Position numbers and translations under genes: made by a program
Notes under the pieces: model-generated
Database searches by the model: none
Seen by the model: only the letters and a program-made list of their open reading frames with translations
What the model was told of the DNA's origin: nothing
In this document: positions 7,456 through 14,178 of the stretch, piece by piece
Layout: every line of letters begins with the position of its first letter
Position numbering within the stretch: position 1 is the stretch's first letter
DNA from: JAXGQD01 sp964401615
Lineage (GTDB): Bacteria; Bacillota; Clostridia; Saccharofermentanales; Fastidiosipilaceae
DNA: 28,676 bases
Direction of reading: 5' to 3'
Assembly: GCA_964401615.1 (NCBI GenBank)
Contig: CAYNZF010000020.1
Location: 1-28,676 of the forward strand

Positions 7456-8015
7456 TCGTTGCCAACTGAATCTTGATTGAGCCGCGACAAAACATCGTTG
7501 TAAATGGCGAATGAATTGGTTTTCCAGTTCTTCGCCATTCTTTTACAGGACGCTTCATCGGGCAAAAGCAGGCTCAAGTCGAAGCGGCTGTCCAGCCCAT
7601 CCATGATTTTCAAGTCAATGCGGTAATATCCGTCATGTTCACTCTTGTAGTTGACAATGACATTGTCTTTTGTCTCGAAATCGTCTTTCGAGGCCAGGCT
7701 TAAGCGGTCCACCGTGGCCCGCATGGGCAGGGGTAAATCCTGTAATAATTCTCCCAGAACCGCTCGACCCTGGTCGGTTAAATAGACCCGTGATTCTGAG
7801 CGGCCCCGGGCATCTTTACGTTGATCGTCTTTCTTCAAACCTATGTAAATCAAAGCTTGTTCCTGTAATTTGGCCAGGATCTCGTTATATGAAAAGTAGT
7901 CTAGATAAAGGCTGCTCAAAGCAATACTCACCAAATCGGATTCGGTTTTTCCGGGCAGCTTGTCGATCAGGTAAAGCATGAAGAGTTTGTTGTTTACGTC
8001 CTGACTGCTGTTCAT
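7452..8015 (-). CDS. DUF4364-like protein, probable winged-helix regulator
   Basis: A 187-residue protein resembling the clostridial DUF4364 family (from memory of family features, not a search). The N-terminal 90 residues look like a winged helix: NKLFMLYLIDKLP, a DYFSYNEILAKLQEQALIY recognition-like region, then VYLTDQGRAVLGELL. An all-beta/alpha C-terminal half ends with the family-like KRMAKNWKTNSFAIYNDVL. GAGGAG lies 6 bases before the ATG at 8015. It reads toward ftsH, overlapping its stop by 4 bases, and is divergent from the MFS gene, with which it shares an 86-base intergenic region containing a dyad. It may regulate that transporter, but nothing here proves it. Confidence 0.75.
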   Translation of the reverse strand: MNSSQDVNNKLFMLYLIDKLPGKTESDLVSIALSSLYLDYFSYNEILAKLQEQALIYIGLKKDDQRKDARGRSESRVYLTDQGRAVLGELLQDLPLPMRATVDRLSLASKDDFETKDNVIVNYKSEHDGYYRIDLKIMDGLDSRFDLSLLLPDEASCKRMAKNWKTNSFAIYNDVLSRLNQDSVGND

Positions 8016-8050
8016 GTGAACTCCTCGTTAAAAAGTGTGATAAGATACAT

Positions 8051-8075
8051 TTCGCTCAAATCTTTCTTCAGCGAA
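8051..8075. promoter_or_regulatory. Dyad in the divergent DUF4364/MFS intergenic region
   Basis: TTCGCT (8051-8056) and AGCGAA (8070-8075) form a 6-bp inverted repeat with a 13-base spacer in the middle of the 86-base divergent intergenic region. A TATTAA (8076-8081) on + and a TATCTT on - (8041-8046 region) are weak -10 candidates on either side. It is positioned as an operator for one or both genes; function is inferred. Confidence 0.35.
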
Positions 8076-8101
8076 TATTAACATAAAAAAGGAGCCAAGC
8101 G

Positions 8102-9385
8102 GTGAACGAAGCTTCAGACGCGCCTAAAAACCTCTGGACGCGCAATTTTTCTTTAGTAACAACGGCTACAGTTTTGACTGCGATCGGCGGAGAAGCGATG
8201 ACTCTCCCAATTTCACTTTATGTATTTGACCAAACCCGATCGACCCTCCTGTCCGCCCTCATTCATGTGTTCGGCGTACTTCCTGACATACTTTTGCCGA
8301 TTTTGGTCGCACCGATGATTGACCGTTCGAGTAAAAAGAAATGGATTTTGACACTGGATATCCTGATGGGGCTCCTGTTTTTAGTGATTGGATTGTGGGT
8401 GGCGACCCACGATTTCAGTTTCGACATTTATGCCATGGGTACTCTGCTTGTCGGAGCAATCTCCGTTTGTTACCGCATCGCTACCAGTGCCTGGATGCCC
8501 GACTTGATTCCACTGGGTTTTGAGCAGAAAGGCTATGCTGTTTTCGGCATCATCTATCCTTTGGTGATCATCGCGATGGCACCGGTCTCCACGTACATGT
8601 ATGAACAACTTTCCATGAGCAGTATATTTCTGATCGTCGCCGGATTGACTTTTGCCAGCGTGCTGATTGAATCTCTGATCAAAGAAGAGTTGAACATTAA
8701 AACCAGTGGCTATACCTTTAGGCGCTATTTTTTGGACATCGTGGAGGGTTTTCAATTTATTCGCAAAGAGCGGGGCATCCGCAATATTTACAGCTACATG
8801 TCCGTCAGCGGCGGGGCGGGTTCGGGTGTACAACTGATGGCCCAGACCTTTTACCAGACACAGCCGTGGCTTAGTGTCGTCATGTTGGGTTACTTGAAAA
8901 GCGCGGAGATGATCGGCAGGGGATTAGCGGGATTTTTACAATATAAATGGGAAGTGCCTGTTAAGAAACGTTATCTGCTGACCAAATTTGTGTACGCGGC
9001 CTACAGCATTTCGGACAGTATCCTCTTGCTGCTGCCTTACCCATTGATGGTACTTAATCGTTTTATTGTGGGCTTGCTGGGTTCGACTACGGCTACAATC
9101 CGGCACACTGCAGTGCAATCCTATCTGCCGGCCGAGATGAGGGCACGTGTCAACGGTCTCTTCGACGTCGTTTTTTCACTCGGCACGATTGCATTTCAGC
9201 TTCTTGCCGGAGTTCTGGGCGGCTATTTACCTTATCCGACCGTGGCTTTTATTTTGAGCTGCCTTACCCTCACAGCCATGTACTTTTTAATCTACAGGCC
9301 CGGAGAAGCCAATCGACGCATCTATGAGTCGGTTAGGGTTGAAAGCCCGGCAGCGGCTGTAGATGCTGCACTTCACCTGGACTGA
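8102..9385 (+). CDS. Major facilitator superfamily transporter
   Basis: A 427-residue membrane protein with many hydrophobic helices (about 12 expected), consistent with an MFS permease. The loop after the second helix carries APMIDRSSKKKWIL, a form of the MFS motif A region between TM2 and TM3. Central residues are more charged (RRYFLDIVEGFQFIRKERGIRN), matching the cytoplasmic loop between two six-helix halves. The whole looks most like the MFS_3 / macrolide-efflux type, but the substrate cannot be told. Start GTG 8102 is supported by AAGGAG (8089-8094) 7 bases upstream. It stands alone between divergent and convergent neighbours. Confidence 0.8.
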   Translation: MNEASDAPKNLWTRNFSLVTTATVLTAIGGEAMTLPISLYVFDQTRSTLLSALIHVFGVLPDILLPILVAPMIDRSSKKKWILTLDILMGLLFLVIGLWVATHDFSFDIYAMGTLLVGAISVCYRIATSAWMPDLIPLGFEQKGYAVFGIIYPLVIIAMAPVSTYMYEQLSMSSIFLIVAGLTFASVLIESLIKEELNIKTSGYTFRRYFLDIVEGFQFIRKERGIRNIYSYMSVSGGAGSGVQLMAQTFYQTQPWLSVVMLGYLKSAEMIGRGLAGFLQYKWEVPVKKRYLLTKFVYAAYSISDSILLLLPYPLMVLNRFIVGLLGSTTATIRHTAVQSYLPAEMRARVNGLFDVVFSLGTIAFQLLAGVLGGYLPYPTVAFILSCLTLTAMYFLIYRPGEANRRIYESVRVESPAAAVDAALHLD

Positions 9386-9394
9386 TTATCCACA
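9386..9394 (+). other. Perfect DnaA-box sequence TTATCCACA
   Basis: The 9-base sequence TTATCCACA, identical to the strong DnaA box, starts immediately after the MFS stop codon. It is a single copy with no AT-rich unwinding element or second box nearby, so it is not an origin on its own. It may be chance or a DnaA titration or regulatory site. Confidence 0.4.
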
Positions 9395-9427
9395 GTCAAA
9401 AAAATGCCGGTTGCGAAACCGGCATTT
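9395..9427 (-). terminator. Intrinsic terminator of ilvC, possibly bidirectional
   Basis: AAATGCCGGTT (9402-9412) and AACCGGCATTT (9417-9427) form an 11-bp perfect stem closed by a four-base loop. On the - strand the stem runs into a T-run (the AAAAAAA at 9398-9404 on +), making a strong terminator for ilvC. On + the stem is followed by only a few T residues, so it would be weaker for the MFS gene. Confidence 0.85.
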
Positions 9428-9451
9428 CTGTCTGTACTGATATTGTGATTT

Positions 9452-10456
9452 TTACTCGACGTCGATGGTCGCGTTCCAGCTCATCAAAGCGCGCAGTTCT
9501 TTTCCGACCTTTTCGATGGGAAGAGACTGCTCCATGCGGCGACGTGAATTGAAGTAAGCGCGTCCGGTCATGTTTTCAGCGATCCAGTTTTTGGCAAAAG
9601 TACCGTCCTGGATTTCTTTCAGCACTTTTTTCATCTCTTTACGTGTCTCATCCGTGATGATGCGGTTACCGATGGTGTAGTCGCCATATTCGGCCGTGTC
9701 ACTGATGGAATAACGCATTGTGGTCAAGCCGCCCTGGAAAACCAGGTCAACGATCAACTTCATTTCATGCATGCACTCGTAATAGGCGTTTTCGGGATCG
9801 TAACCTGCTTCAACCAAAGTATCGAACCCCGCTTTCATCAGTTCGGAAACACCACCGCAGAGCACGACTTGTTCACCGAAAAGGTCGGTTTCAGTCTCTT
9901 CGCGGAATGAAGTGCCGAGCAGACCCGCACGAGCCGAGCCAATACCTGCACCGTAAGCAAAAGCGATGTCCTGAGCCTGGCCGGTGAAGTCCTGATAAAC
10001 GGCGAATAGGGCAGGCACACCGCGACCGATCTCGTATTCACTGCGTACCGTGTGGCCCGGGCCTTTAGGCGCAATCATGAAAACATCGATGTTTTCCGGC
10101 GGGGTGATCTGCTGATAGTGAATATTAAAACCATGGGCAAAAGCCAGCGCTTTTCCTTCACTCAGATTGGGTAAAATATCCTTTTTAAACATGGCGGCCT
10201 GTTTTTCATCGGGGATCAAAATCATGATGACATCTGCTGCTTTGGTTGCTTCAGACACCGGCATTACTTTAAGTCCGGCTGCCTCGGCCTTCTGCGCTGA
10301 TTTGGAGCCTTCGTAGAGACCGACGACGACGTTGTAACCTGAATCGTGCAGATTCTTGGCGTGGGCGTGACCTTGACTGCCGTAACCGATGATGGCAATC
10401 GTTTTACCATCCAGGGCGTGTGTGGCGCATTCTGCGTCTTTATAAATTTTCTTCAT
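9452..10456 (-). CDS. ilvC: Ketol-acid reductoisomerase (class I)
   Basis: Second step of valine/isoleucine synthesis: Mg-dependent alkyl shift and NAD(P)H reduction of acetolactate or acetohydroxybutyrate. The 334-residue length is that of short class I enzymes. The Rossmann motif GYGSQGHAHAKN is at about residues 24-35. The APKGPGHTVRSEY, TETDLFGEQ (Mg ligands) and YECMHEMKLIVDL segments of the knotted C-terminal domain are intact. The cofactor loop reads LYEGSKS (47-53), with Tyr-Glu where many NADPH enzymes have Arg plus another residue. AAAGGAGG precedes the ATG. It lies 77 bases downstream of ilvN on the same strand; no ilvB, ilvD or leuA is in the window. Confidence 0.97.
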   Translation of the reverse strand: MKKIYKDAECATHALDGKTIAIIGYGSQGHAHAKNLHDSGYNVVVGLYEGSKSAQKAEAAGLKVMPVSEATKAADVIMILIPDEKQAAMFKKDILPNLSEGKALAFAHGFNIHYQQITPPENIDVFMIAPKGPGHTVRSEYEIGRGVPALFAVYQDFTGQAQDIAFAYGAGIGSARAGLLGTSFREETETDLFGEQVVLCGGVSELMKAGFDTLVEAGYDPENAYYECMHEMKLIVDLVFQGGLTTMRYSISDTAEYGDYTIGNRIITDETRKEMKKVLKEIQDGTFAKNWIAENMTGRAYFNSRRRMEQSLPIEKVGKELRALMSWNATIDVE

Positions 10457-10509
10457 GGAAATTCCTCCTTTGAACTAAACCATTTATTGGGTTATTGATA
10501 TCCATCCAA

Positions 10510-10526
10510 CTTGACCTCTTGTCAAG
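10510..10526. repeat. Small stem-loop between ilvN and ilvC
   Basis: CTTGAC (10510-10515) and GTCAAG (10521-10526) form a 6-bp stem with a 5-base loop in the 77-base ilvN-ilvC spacer. No T-run follows, so it is not a terminator. It could affect mRNA stability; no function is shown. Confidence 0.35.
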
Positions 10527-10533
10527 GCGATTT

Positions 10534-11067
10534 TCAAACATGCGGCGGGGCTTCATATCCTTCAGGGTACAAACTTTCCAAATTGAGTGCGAGTTCACCG
10601 CGCTCGATCGCGACCAAACCGGTTCTGACCAGTTCGATGATGTTGTACGCTTCAAGCATCTTTTGTAAAGCATTGACCTTTTCTTCAGCACCCGAAACTT
10701 CAATCGTGACGGTGGATTGTGAAACGTCAACGATGTGACCGCGAAAGACTTGCGCCAGCTGTATCAGATCATTGCGCTGCGAGGCATCCGCTTTCACTTT
10801 AAACAAGACCAGCTGCCTGGCAAAATGGTCTCCGGGCAGCAGTCGCTTGACCATCAGCACGTCAGGCAGTTTATACAACTGACGGATGACTTGTGAAACG
10901 GCCTCTTCTGAAATATTGACCATCACGGTAATCCGCGAAAATTCCATCATCTGGGTTTCGCCGACGGCCAAACTGTCAATGTTGTAACCACGGCGCGCAA
11001 AGAGATTGGATACCTTCGTCAGAACACCGGCCTTATTTTCAACTAAAATAGAAAATATTTGTGACAA
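10534..11067 (-). CDS. ilvN: Acetolactate synthase small (regulatory) subunit
   Basis: Regulatory subunit that gives acetohydroxyacid synthase its activity and valine feedback inhibition. The protein is 177 residues: an N-terminal ACT domain (SQIFSILVENKAGVLTKVSN, FARRGYNIDSLAVG) to about residue 75, and a C-terminal domain of about 95 residues. The start is TTG at 11067, because GGGAGG lies 8 bases upstream and family homology starts there; the frame stays open 20 more codons to an ATG at 11127 but that part is unrelated. It lies upstream of ilvC. The catalytic subunit IlvB is absent from the window and must be encoded elsewhere. Confidence 0.94.
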   Translation of the reverse strand: MSQIFSILVENKAGVLTKVSNLFARRGYNIDSLAVGETQMMEFSRITVMVNISEEAVSQVIRQLYKLPDVLMVKRLLPGDHFARQLVLFKVKADASQRNDLIQLAQVFRGHIVDVSQSTVTIEVSGAEEKVNALQKMLEAYNIIELVRTGLVAIERGELALNLESLYPEGYEAPPHV

Positions 11068-11113
11068 TGCAAATCCCTCCCAAAAACGAGATGCATATAC
11101 CTTATCATTTATT

Positions 11114-11140
11114 GATTTGTGAAACAATTAATCACAGATC
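11114..11140. promoter_or_regulatory. 27-bp dyad upstream of ilvN (candidate operator)
   Basis: The two arms read GATTTGTGA (11114-11122) and TCACAGATC (11132-11140), matching at 8 of 9 positions around a 9-base spacer. It lies 47-73 bases upstream of the ilvN TTG start, in the only space available for an ilvN promoter. The TGTGA/TCACA halves resemble Crp/Fnr-type half sites, but the spacing (9, not 6) differs. I see no T-box leader. Operator function is inferred. Confidence 0.4.
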
Positions 11141-11167
11141 AAGTCATGAAACAGGTTTGAAAACAGA

Positions 11168-11202
11168 CAAAAAAAGGCACTCTGAGATAAATCAAAGTGC
11201 CC
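11168..11202 (-). terminator. Intrinsic terminator after mscL
   Basis: On the - strand GGCACTTTGA pairs with TCAGAGTGCC (arms at 11193-11202 and 11177-11186 on +) with a 6-base loop, followed by a run of seven T. It ends the mscL transcript and separates it from ilvNC. Confidence 0.85.
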
Positions 11203-11232
11203 ATTTATTTATGTTCGCACAGACCAGCGATA

Positions 11233-11625
11233 TTATTTTTTACGAAGTTCGCTTAATATATCGGCCAAGAGTTCTGCTTCGGTAGGACCTGCGGGAGGTG
11301 CTTCAACAACAGGAGCCGGCTTTTTCATCTTGTTGACAGCTTTCACAACGAGGAAGACGGCCAGGGCGATAAAGATGAAGCTAATGATGGATTGGATCAA
11401 GACACCATAAGTAATAGCGACTTCTTCTGCAGTCTCGGTGGCAGCAGTCAGTACGATTTTCAAATTGGTGAAATCGACGCCGGCCAGCAAGTAACCCAAA
11501 ATCGGCATGAGCACGTTGGTGACCAAAGCCGTAATGATTGCGCCGAAGGCACCGGCGATGATGACACCGACGGCCATATCGACTACGTTTCCTCTGGAAA
11601 TGAATTCTTTGAATTCCTTTAACAT
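11233..11625 (-). CDS. mscL: Large-conductance mechanosensitive channel MscL
   Basis: Pentameric emergency-release channel in the cytoplasmic membrane that opens when turgor stretches it. The 130-residue protein has the N-terminal amphipathic helix MLKEFKEFISRGNVVDMAVG, TM1 (GVIIAGAFGAIITALVTNVL), an extracellular loop, TM2 (about 78-100) and a cytoplasmic C-terminal bundle after a Pro-rich linker (KKPAPVVEAPPAGPTEAELL). The start is ATG 11625 with GGAGG 9 bases upstream; the frame is open a further 27 codons to 11706, but that sequence is not MscL-like and has no ribosome site. A terminator follows. Confidence 0.96.
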   Translation of the reverse strand: MLKEFKEFISRGNVVDMAVGVIIAGAFGAIITALVTNVLMPILGYLLAGVDFTNLKIVLTAATETAEEVAITYGVLIQSIISFIFIALAVFLVVKAVNKMKKPAPVVEAPPAGPTEAELLADILSELRKK

Positions 11626-11672
11626 ATTTTTCCTCCATGTAATGACTTGGGCTGAATAAATCAACCAAGGCA

Positions 11673-11701
11673 ATACTACAACAAAACAAATCAGATTTGA
11701 A
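11673..11701 (-). promoter_or_regulatory. Possible promoter of mscL
   Basis: On the - strand TTCAAA (11696-11701) is followed after 17 bases by TAGTAT (11673-11678); each matches consensus at 4 of 6 positions. This would start transcription about 40 bases before the mscL ATG. Confidence 0.35.
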
Positions 11702-11704
11702 TAC

Positions 11705-11734
11705 AAAAAATAATCATCAGTTAATGATTAACTG
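11705..11734 (-). terminator. Palindrome and T-run at the end of the P-loop gene
   Basis: A perfect palindrome with 8-bp arms, CAGTTAAT and ATTAACTG (11718-11725 and 11727-11734), spans the stop codon. On the - strand it is followed by ATGATTATTTTTT. It could act as a weak terminator, or as an operator just upstream of the mscL promoter candidate. Confidence 0.35.
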
Positions 11735-12141
11735 CAAAATTTGACCAATTCATCAGACAGGTCTTTCATTTCCGCACTTAAAAGTATAGTCGCATTAAAT
11801 TCGTGGGCGCTTGAGAACTTGTCCAGATCAGCTGCGAATCCCGTCAATTCTTCAATTGAATCTGATTTCGCGACTTTGTAAATACTTTCAATAAAAAGTT
11901 CATTCATGTCAAAATCTTTGGCGGCTATCCCTGCGATAAAGCTTAGTAACTCTTTAAAACTCGCGACCGGGTATTCCGAAACATCAATCAGGCGAATTTG
12001 GGGTTTTAGAAATTGGTCCAGTCTTTTTCCTCTTTCTATACATGCGACATTCAGATGCTGGTCTGTGGCCATGGTGTTCAATTGGTCCACCATCCTGCTC
12101 GTCTTGCCGCTGCCCTTGGGTCCGACTATAATTTTTATCAT
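11728..12141 (-). CDS. Small P-loop NTPase-like protein of unknown role
   Basis: A 137-residue protein beginning MIKIIVGPKGSGKTSRMVDQ, where GPKGSGKT is a clear Walker A nucleotide-binding loop. The rest is short for a full ATPase. ELFIESIYKV could be a Walker B strand with Glu in place of Asp, and IEELTGFAADLDKFSSAHEFN plus ATILLSAE resembles the end of a RecA-type core. It looks like a small clostridial family often labelled ATP-binding or twitching-motility-like, but I recall this only by pattern. GGGAG lies 7 bases before the ATG. A TACAAT -10-like sequence (12186-12191, - strand) lies upstream. Function is unknown. Confidence 0.7.
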   Translation of the reverse strand: MIKIIVGPKGSGKTSRMVDQLNTMATDQHLNVACIERGKRLDQFLKPQIRLIDVSEYPVASFKELLSFIAGIAAKDFDMNELFIESIYKVAKSDSIEELTGFAADLDKFSSAHEFNATILLSAEMKDLSDELVKFCS

Positions 12142-12277
12142 AAGCTATCTCCCTTGAAGTGGTATTCGCTTGCTCAGCTGAATTCATTGTAAACCATGTC
12201 TTGAGAAAAATAAACTTTGCTCCTGAAACCGCAAGCATGCAGCTGAAAAAACCGGCTTAAAAAATAAAGGTAAAAAT

Positions 12278-12306
12278 TTGCATTTAGACTTGTAACGTGG
12301 TAGCAT
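12278..12306 (+). promoter_or_regulatory. Predicted promoter of the rimP-nusA-infB operon
   Basis: TTGCAT (12278-12283) and TAGCAT (12301-12306) are separated by exactly 17 bases. Matches to consensus are 3/6 and 4/6. It lies 72 bases before the rimP ATG and just upstream of the leader hairpin. The 12142-12277 stretch otherwise shows only the weak opposing promoter of the P-loop gene. Confidence 0.45.
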
Positions 12307-12334
12307 TACGGACGTTGATTAAGTTGGACGGTTG

Positions 12335-12364
12335 AAGAGTGGGTGTTGCCCGCTCTTTCGTTTT
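12335..12364 (+). promoter_or_regulatory. Leader hairpin upstream of rimP, terminator-like
   Basis: AAGAGTGGG (12335-12343) pairs with CCCGCTCTT (12349-12357), giving 9 bp with one wobble and a 5-base loop, followed by TTCGTTTT. It has the shape of an intrinsic terminator inside the rimP 5' leader, so it may attenuate the operon. An ATG at 12339 lies within the stem and is rejected as a start. Confidence 0.5.
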
Positions 12365-12377
12365 GAAAGGGATAGAA

Positions 12378-12863
12378 ATGGCCAAAGGCGGTAAGCACGC
12401 TGAAGAAGCAGCTCAATTGTGTCGGCCACTGATCGAAGGCCTGGGCCTGCATCTGGTGGATGTCGATTTTGTTAAAGAAGGCAAGAATCAGGTTTTGCGC
12501 ATATTCATCGATAAACGCGGTGGAGTCGGCCTGGATGACTGCGCTGACAGCAGCCGTGCGGTGAGTCCTGTGCTTGACGAAAAATTCTCCTGGACCGGTC
12601 CGTATTTACTTGAGCTTTCTTCACCTGGATTGGATCGCCCTTTGAAGACCTTGCAGGACCTGGAGCGCCATTTGAATGAAGAGTTGGATGTTCGCTTGTA
12701 CCGTCCGTATGAGGGAAAAAAGGAAGTCCGTGGAATTTTGATGGGTGCCGATGCAGATAAAATCGTCCTGAATCCGACAGACTGCGCCGGTCAAACGACG
12801 GATCAATGCTTTGTTTTGCCATTGACTGAATGTGCGAAAATCAGCCGGCACATTCGCTTTTAA
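12378..12863 (+). CDS. rimP: Ribosome maturation factor RimP
   Basis: Assists 30S subunit assembly. The protein is 161 residues from ATG 12378, the normal length. The N-terminal domain carries RPLIEGLGLHLVDVDFVKEG, then LRIFIDKRGGVGLDDCADSSRAVSPVLD; the LELSSPGLDRPL motif at the domain junction is diagnostic. A C-terminal SH3-like barrel follows (VRLYRPYEGKKEVRGILMGAD). AAAGGG precedes the ATG. The frame is open to an ATG at 12339 but that lies in the leader hairpin. First gene of the operon, 56 bases before nusA. Confidence 0.93.
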   Translation: MAKGGKHAEEAAQLCRPLIEGLGLHLVDVDFVKEGKNQVLRIFIDKRGGVGLDDCADSSRAVSPVLDEKFSWTGPYLLELSSPGLDRPLKTLQDLERHLNEELDVRLYRPYEGKKEVRGILMGADADKIVLNPTDCAGQTTDQCFVLPLTECAKISRHIRF

Positions 12864-12919
12864 TCAAAAATACTAAAAACTGTCAGGGGTGCGCGAGGTC
12901 GTACCGGAAAGGATTGACA

Positions 12920-14176
12920 ATGAATTTAGAATTAATCAATGCCATCAAAGCGATCGAAAAAGAACGCATGATACCCGCGGAATCGCTGTTTGAAGCGATT
13001 GAGGGGGCTTTGGTTGCCGCGTACAAACGAGAATTTACCGACTTGAAAAATTACACCAATATTCAAGCCGAGGTGGATCGTGAAACCGGCGAAATGACGG
13101 TTTATCTTTTAAAAGAGGTTGTTGAAGAAGTCATGGATCCCAATGCGGAAATCTCTCTGGAAGAAGCGAAAGTGAATTCCAGCGATGTGGAACTGGGTGA
13201 TATGCTGGCTTTCGAAACCAATCCTGACAAACTGGGACGTTTGGCCGCTCAATCCGCCAAAGCTGTCATTATGCAAAAATTGGCCGACGCCGAAAAAACA
13301 AGAATTCAAAGTGAATTTACCAGCCGTATCGGTGAGCTGGCCACAGGTGTGGTGCAGCGCAAGGATAAACGCGAAGTGGTCGTTGACATCGGCCGCGCGG
13401 AAGCCATTTTGGCTTCCAACGAACAAGTCAGAAATGAAAGCTACAATTTCAACCAGCGCATGAAATTTTACATCCTGAAAGTGGATGACCGCCACAATCG
13501 CCCGGTGATTTTTGTGTCGCGCAGCCACCCGGGGCTGGTCAAAAAGCTGTTCGAACAAGAAGTCCCTGAAATTGCGGACGGAACCGTTGAAATCGTTTCC
13601 ATCGCGCGTGAGGCGGGTGTACGTACGAAAATCGCCGTGGCCTCCCGTGATCCGAACGTGGACGCTTTAGGTGCCTGCGTCGGCCAGCATGGAATGCGCG
13701 TTCAAGCCGTCATGACAGAACTGGGTAATGAGAAAATCGACATTATCGAGTGGGATGCCGATCCTGAGGCCTTTATCAGCCACGCATTGTCACCGGCAAA
13801 GGTCCAGCGTGTCCATCTTGACCCGGACGCTCGTATCGCGACGGTGATCGTGCCTGATCAACAACTGTCGCTGGCGATTGGCCGCGAAGGTCAAAATGCC
13901 AAACTGGCTGCCGGATTGGTAGGCTGTAAAATCGACATCAAGAGCGAATCGCAGTTCCGTGTCGCCTTGGAAGAAGAGTTGATGGCCCGCTTTGAGGCAG
14001 CCAATCAAGCGCAAGAGGAAGCAGAAGCAAATGCTGTCGAAGAGGCGGATGCGGATTCGGCTCAAACTGAGATTCGCAGCGAGGCCGCCTCTGAATCCGG
14101 CGCAGAAACAAACGCAAGCGACGAAGCAGCTTCAGAGACCACAGCAGACGCTGAGGAAACCAACGAGGAAGCGTAA
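12920..14176 (+). CDS. nusA: Transcription termination/antitermination factor NusA
   Basis: RNA polymerase-binding factor controlling pausing, termination and antitermination. From ATG 12920 it has 418 residues. The N-terminal RNAP-binding domain begins MNLELINAIKAIEKER and includes IEGALVAAYKREF. An S1 domain follows (about 135-200), then KH1 with GACVGQHGMRVQAV and KH2 with AIGREGQNAKLAAGL. The last roughly 60 residues are an acidic Glu/Ala/Ser/Thr tail not found in minimal Bacillus NusA. AAAGGA lies 6 bases before the ATG. The frame is open upstream to 12830 inside the rimP end, without a ribosome site. ylxR starts 2 bases after the stop. Confidence 0.96.
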   Translation: MNLELINAIKAIEKERMIPAESLFEAIEGALVAAYKREFTDLKNYTNIQAEVDRETGEMTVYLLKEVVEEVMDPNAEISLEEAKVNSSDVELGDMLAFETNPDKLGRLAAQSAKAVIMQKLADAEKTRIQSEFTSRIGELATGVVQRKDKREVVVDIGRAEAILASNEQVRNESYNFNQRMKFYILKVDDRHNRPVIFVSRSHPGLVKKLFEQEVPEIADGTVEIVSIAREAGVRTKIAVASRDPNVDALGACVGQHGMRVQAVMTELGNEKIDIIEWDADPEAFISHALSPAKVQRVHLDPDARIATVIVPDQQLSLAIGREGQNAKLAAGLVGCKIDIKSESQFRVALEEELMARFEAANQAQEEAEANAVEEADADSAQTEIRSEAASESGAETNASDEAASETTADAEETNEEA

Positions 14177-14178
14177 CA

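Noticed and set aside
9386..9450. Replication origin near the DnaA box
   Set aside because: Only one box is present, with no AT-rich unwinding region or dnaA/dnaN genes nearby.
11061..11232. T-box or leader-peptide attenuator for ilvN
   Set aside because: I found no T-box-like conserved core and no leader ORF with runs of Leu/Val/Ile codons; the only terminator there belongs to mscL.
11061..11285. A 74-codon frame on + across the ilvN leader and mscL end
   Set aside because: It runs through the dyad and the mscL terminator and has no ribosome site.
12339..12377. Extended rimP start at ATG 12339
   Set aside because: This ATG lies in the leader hairpin and the added 13 residues are not RimP-like; ATG 12378 has AAAGGG upstream.
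12830..12919. Extended nusA start at 12830
   Set aside because: It lies inside the rimP end with no ribosome site; ATG 12920 has AAAGGA and gives the family N-terminus.
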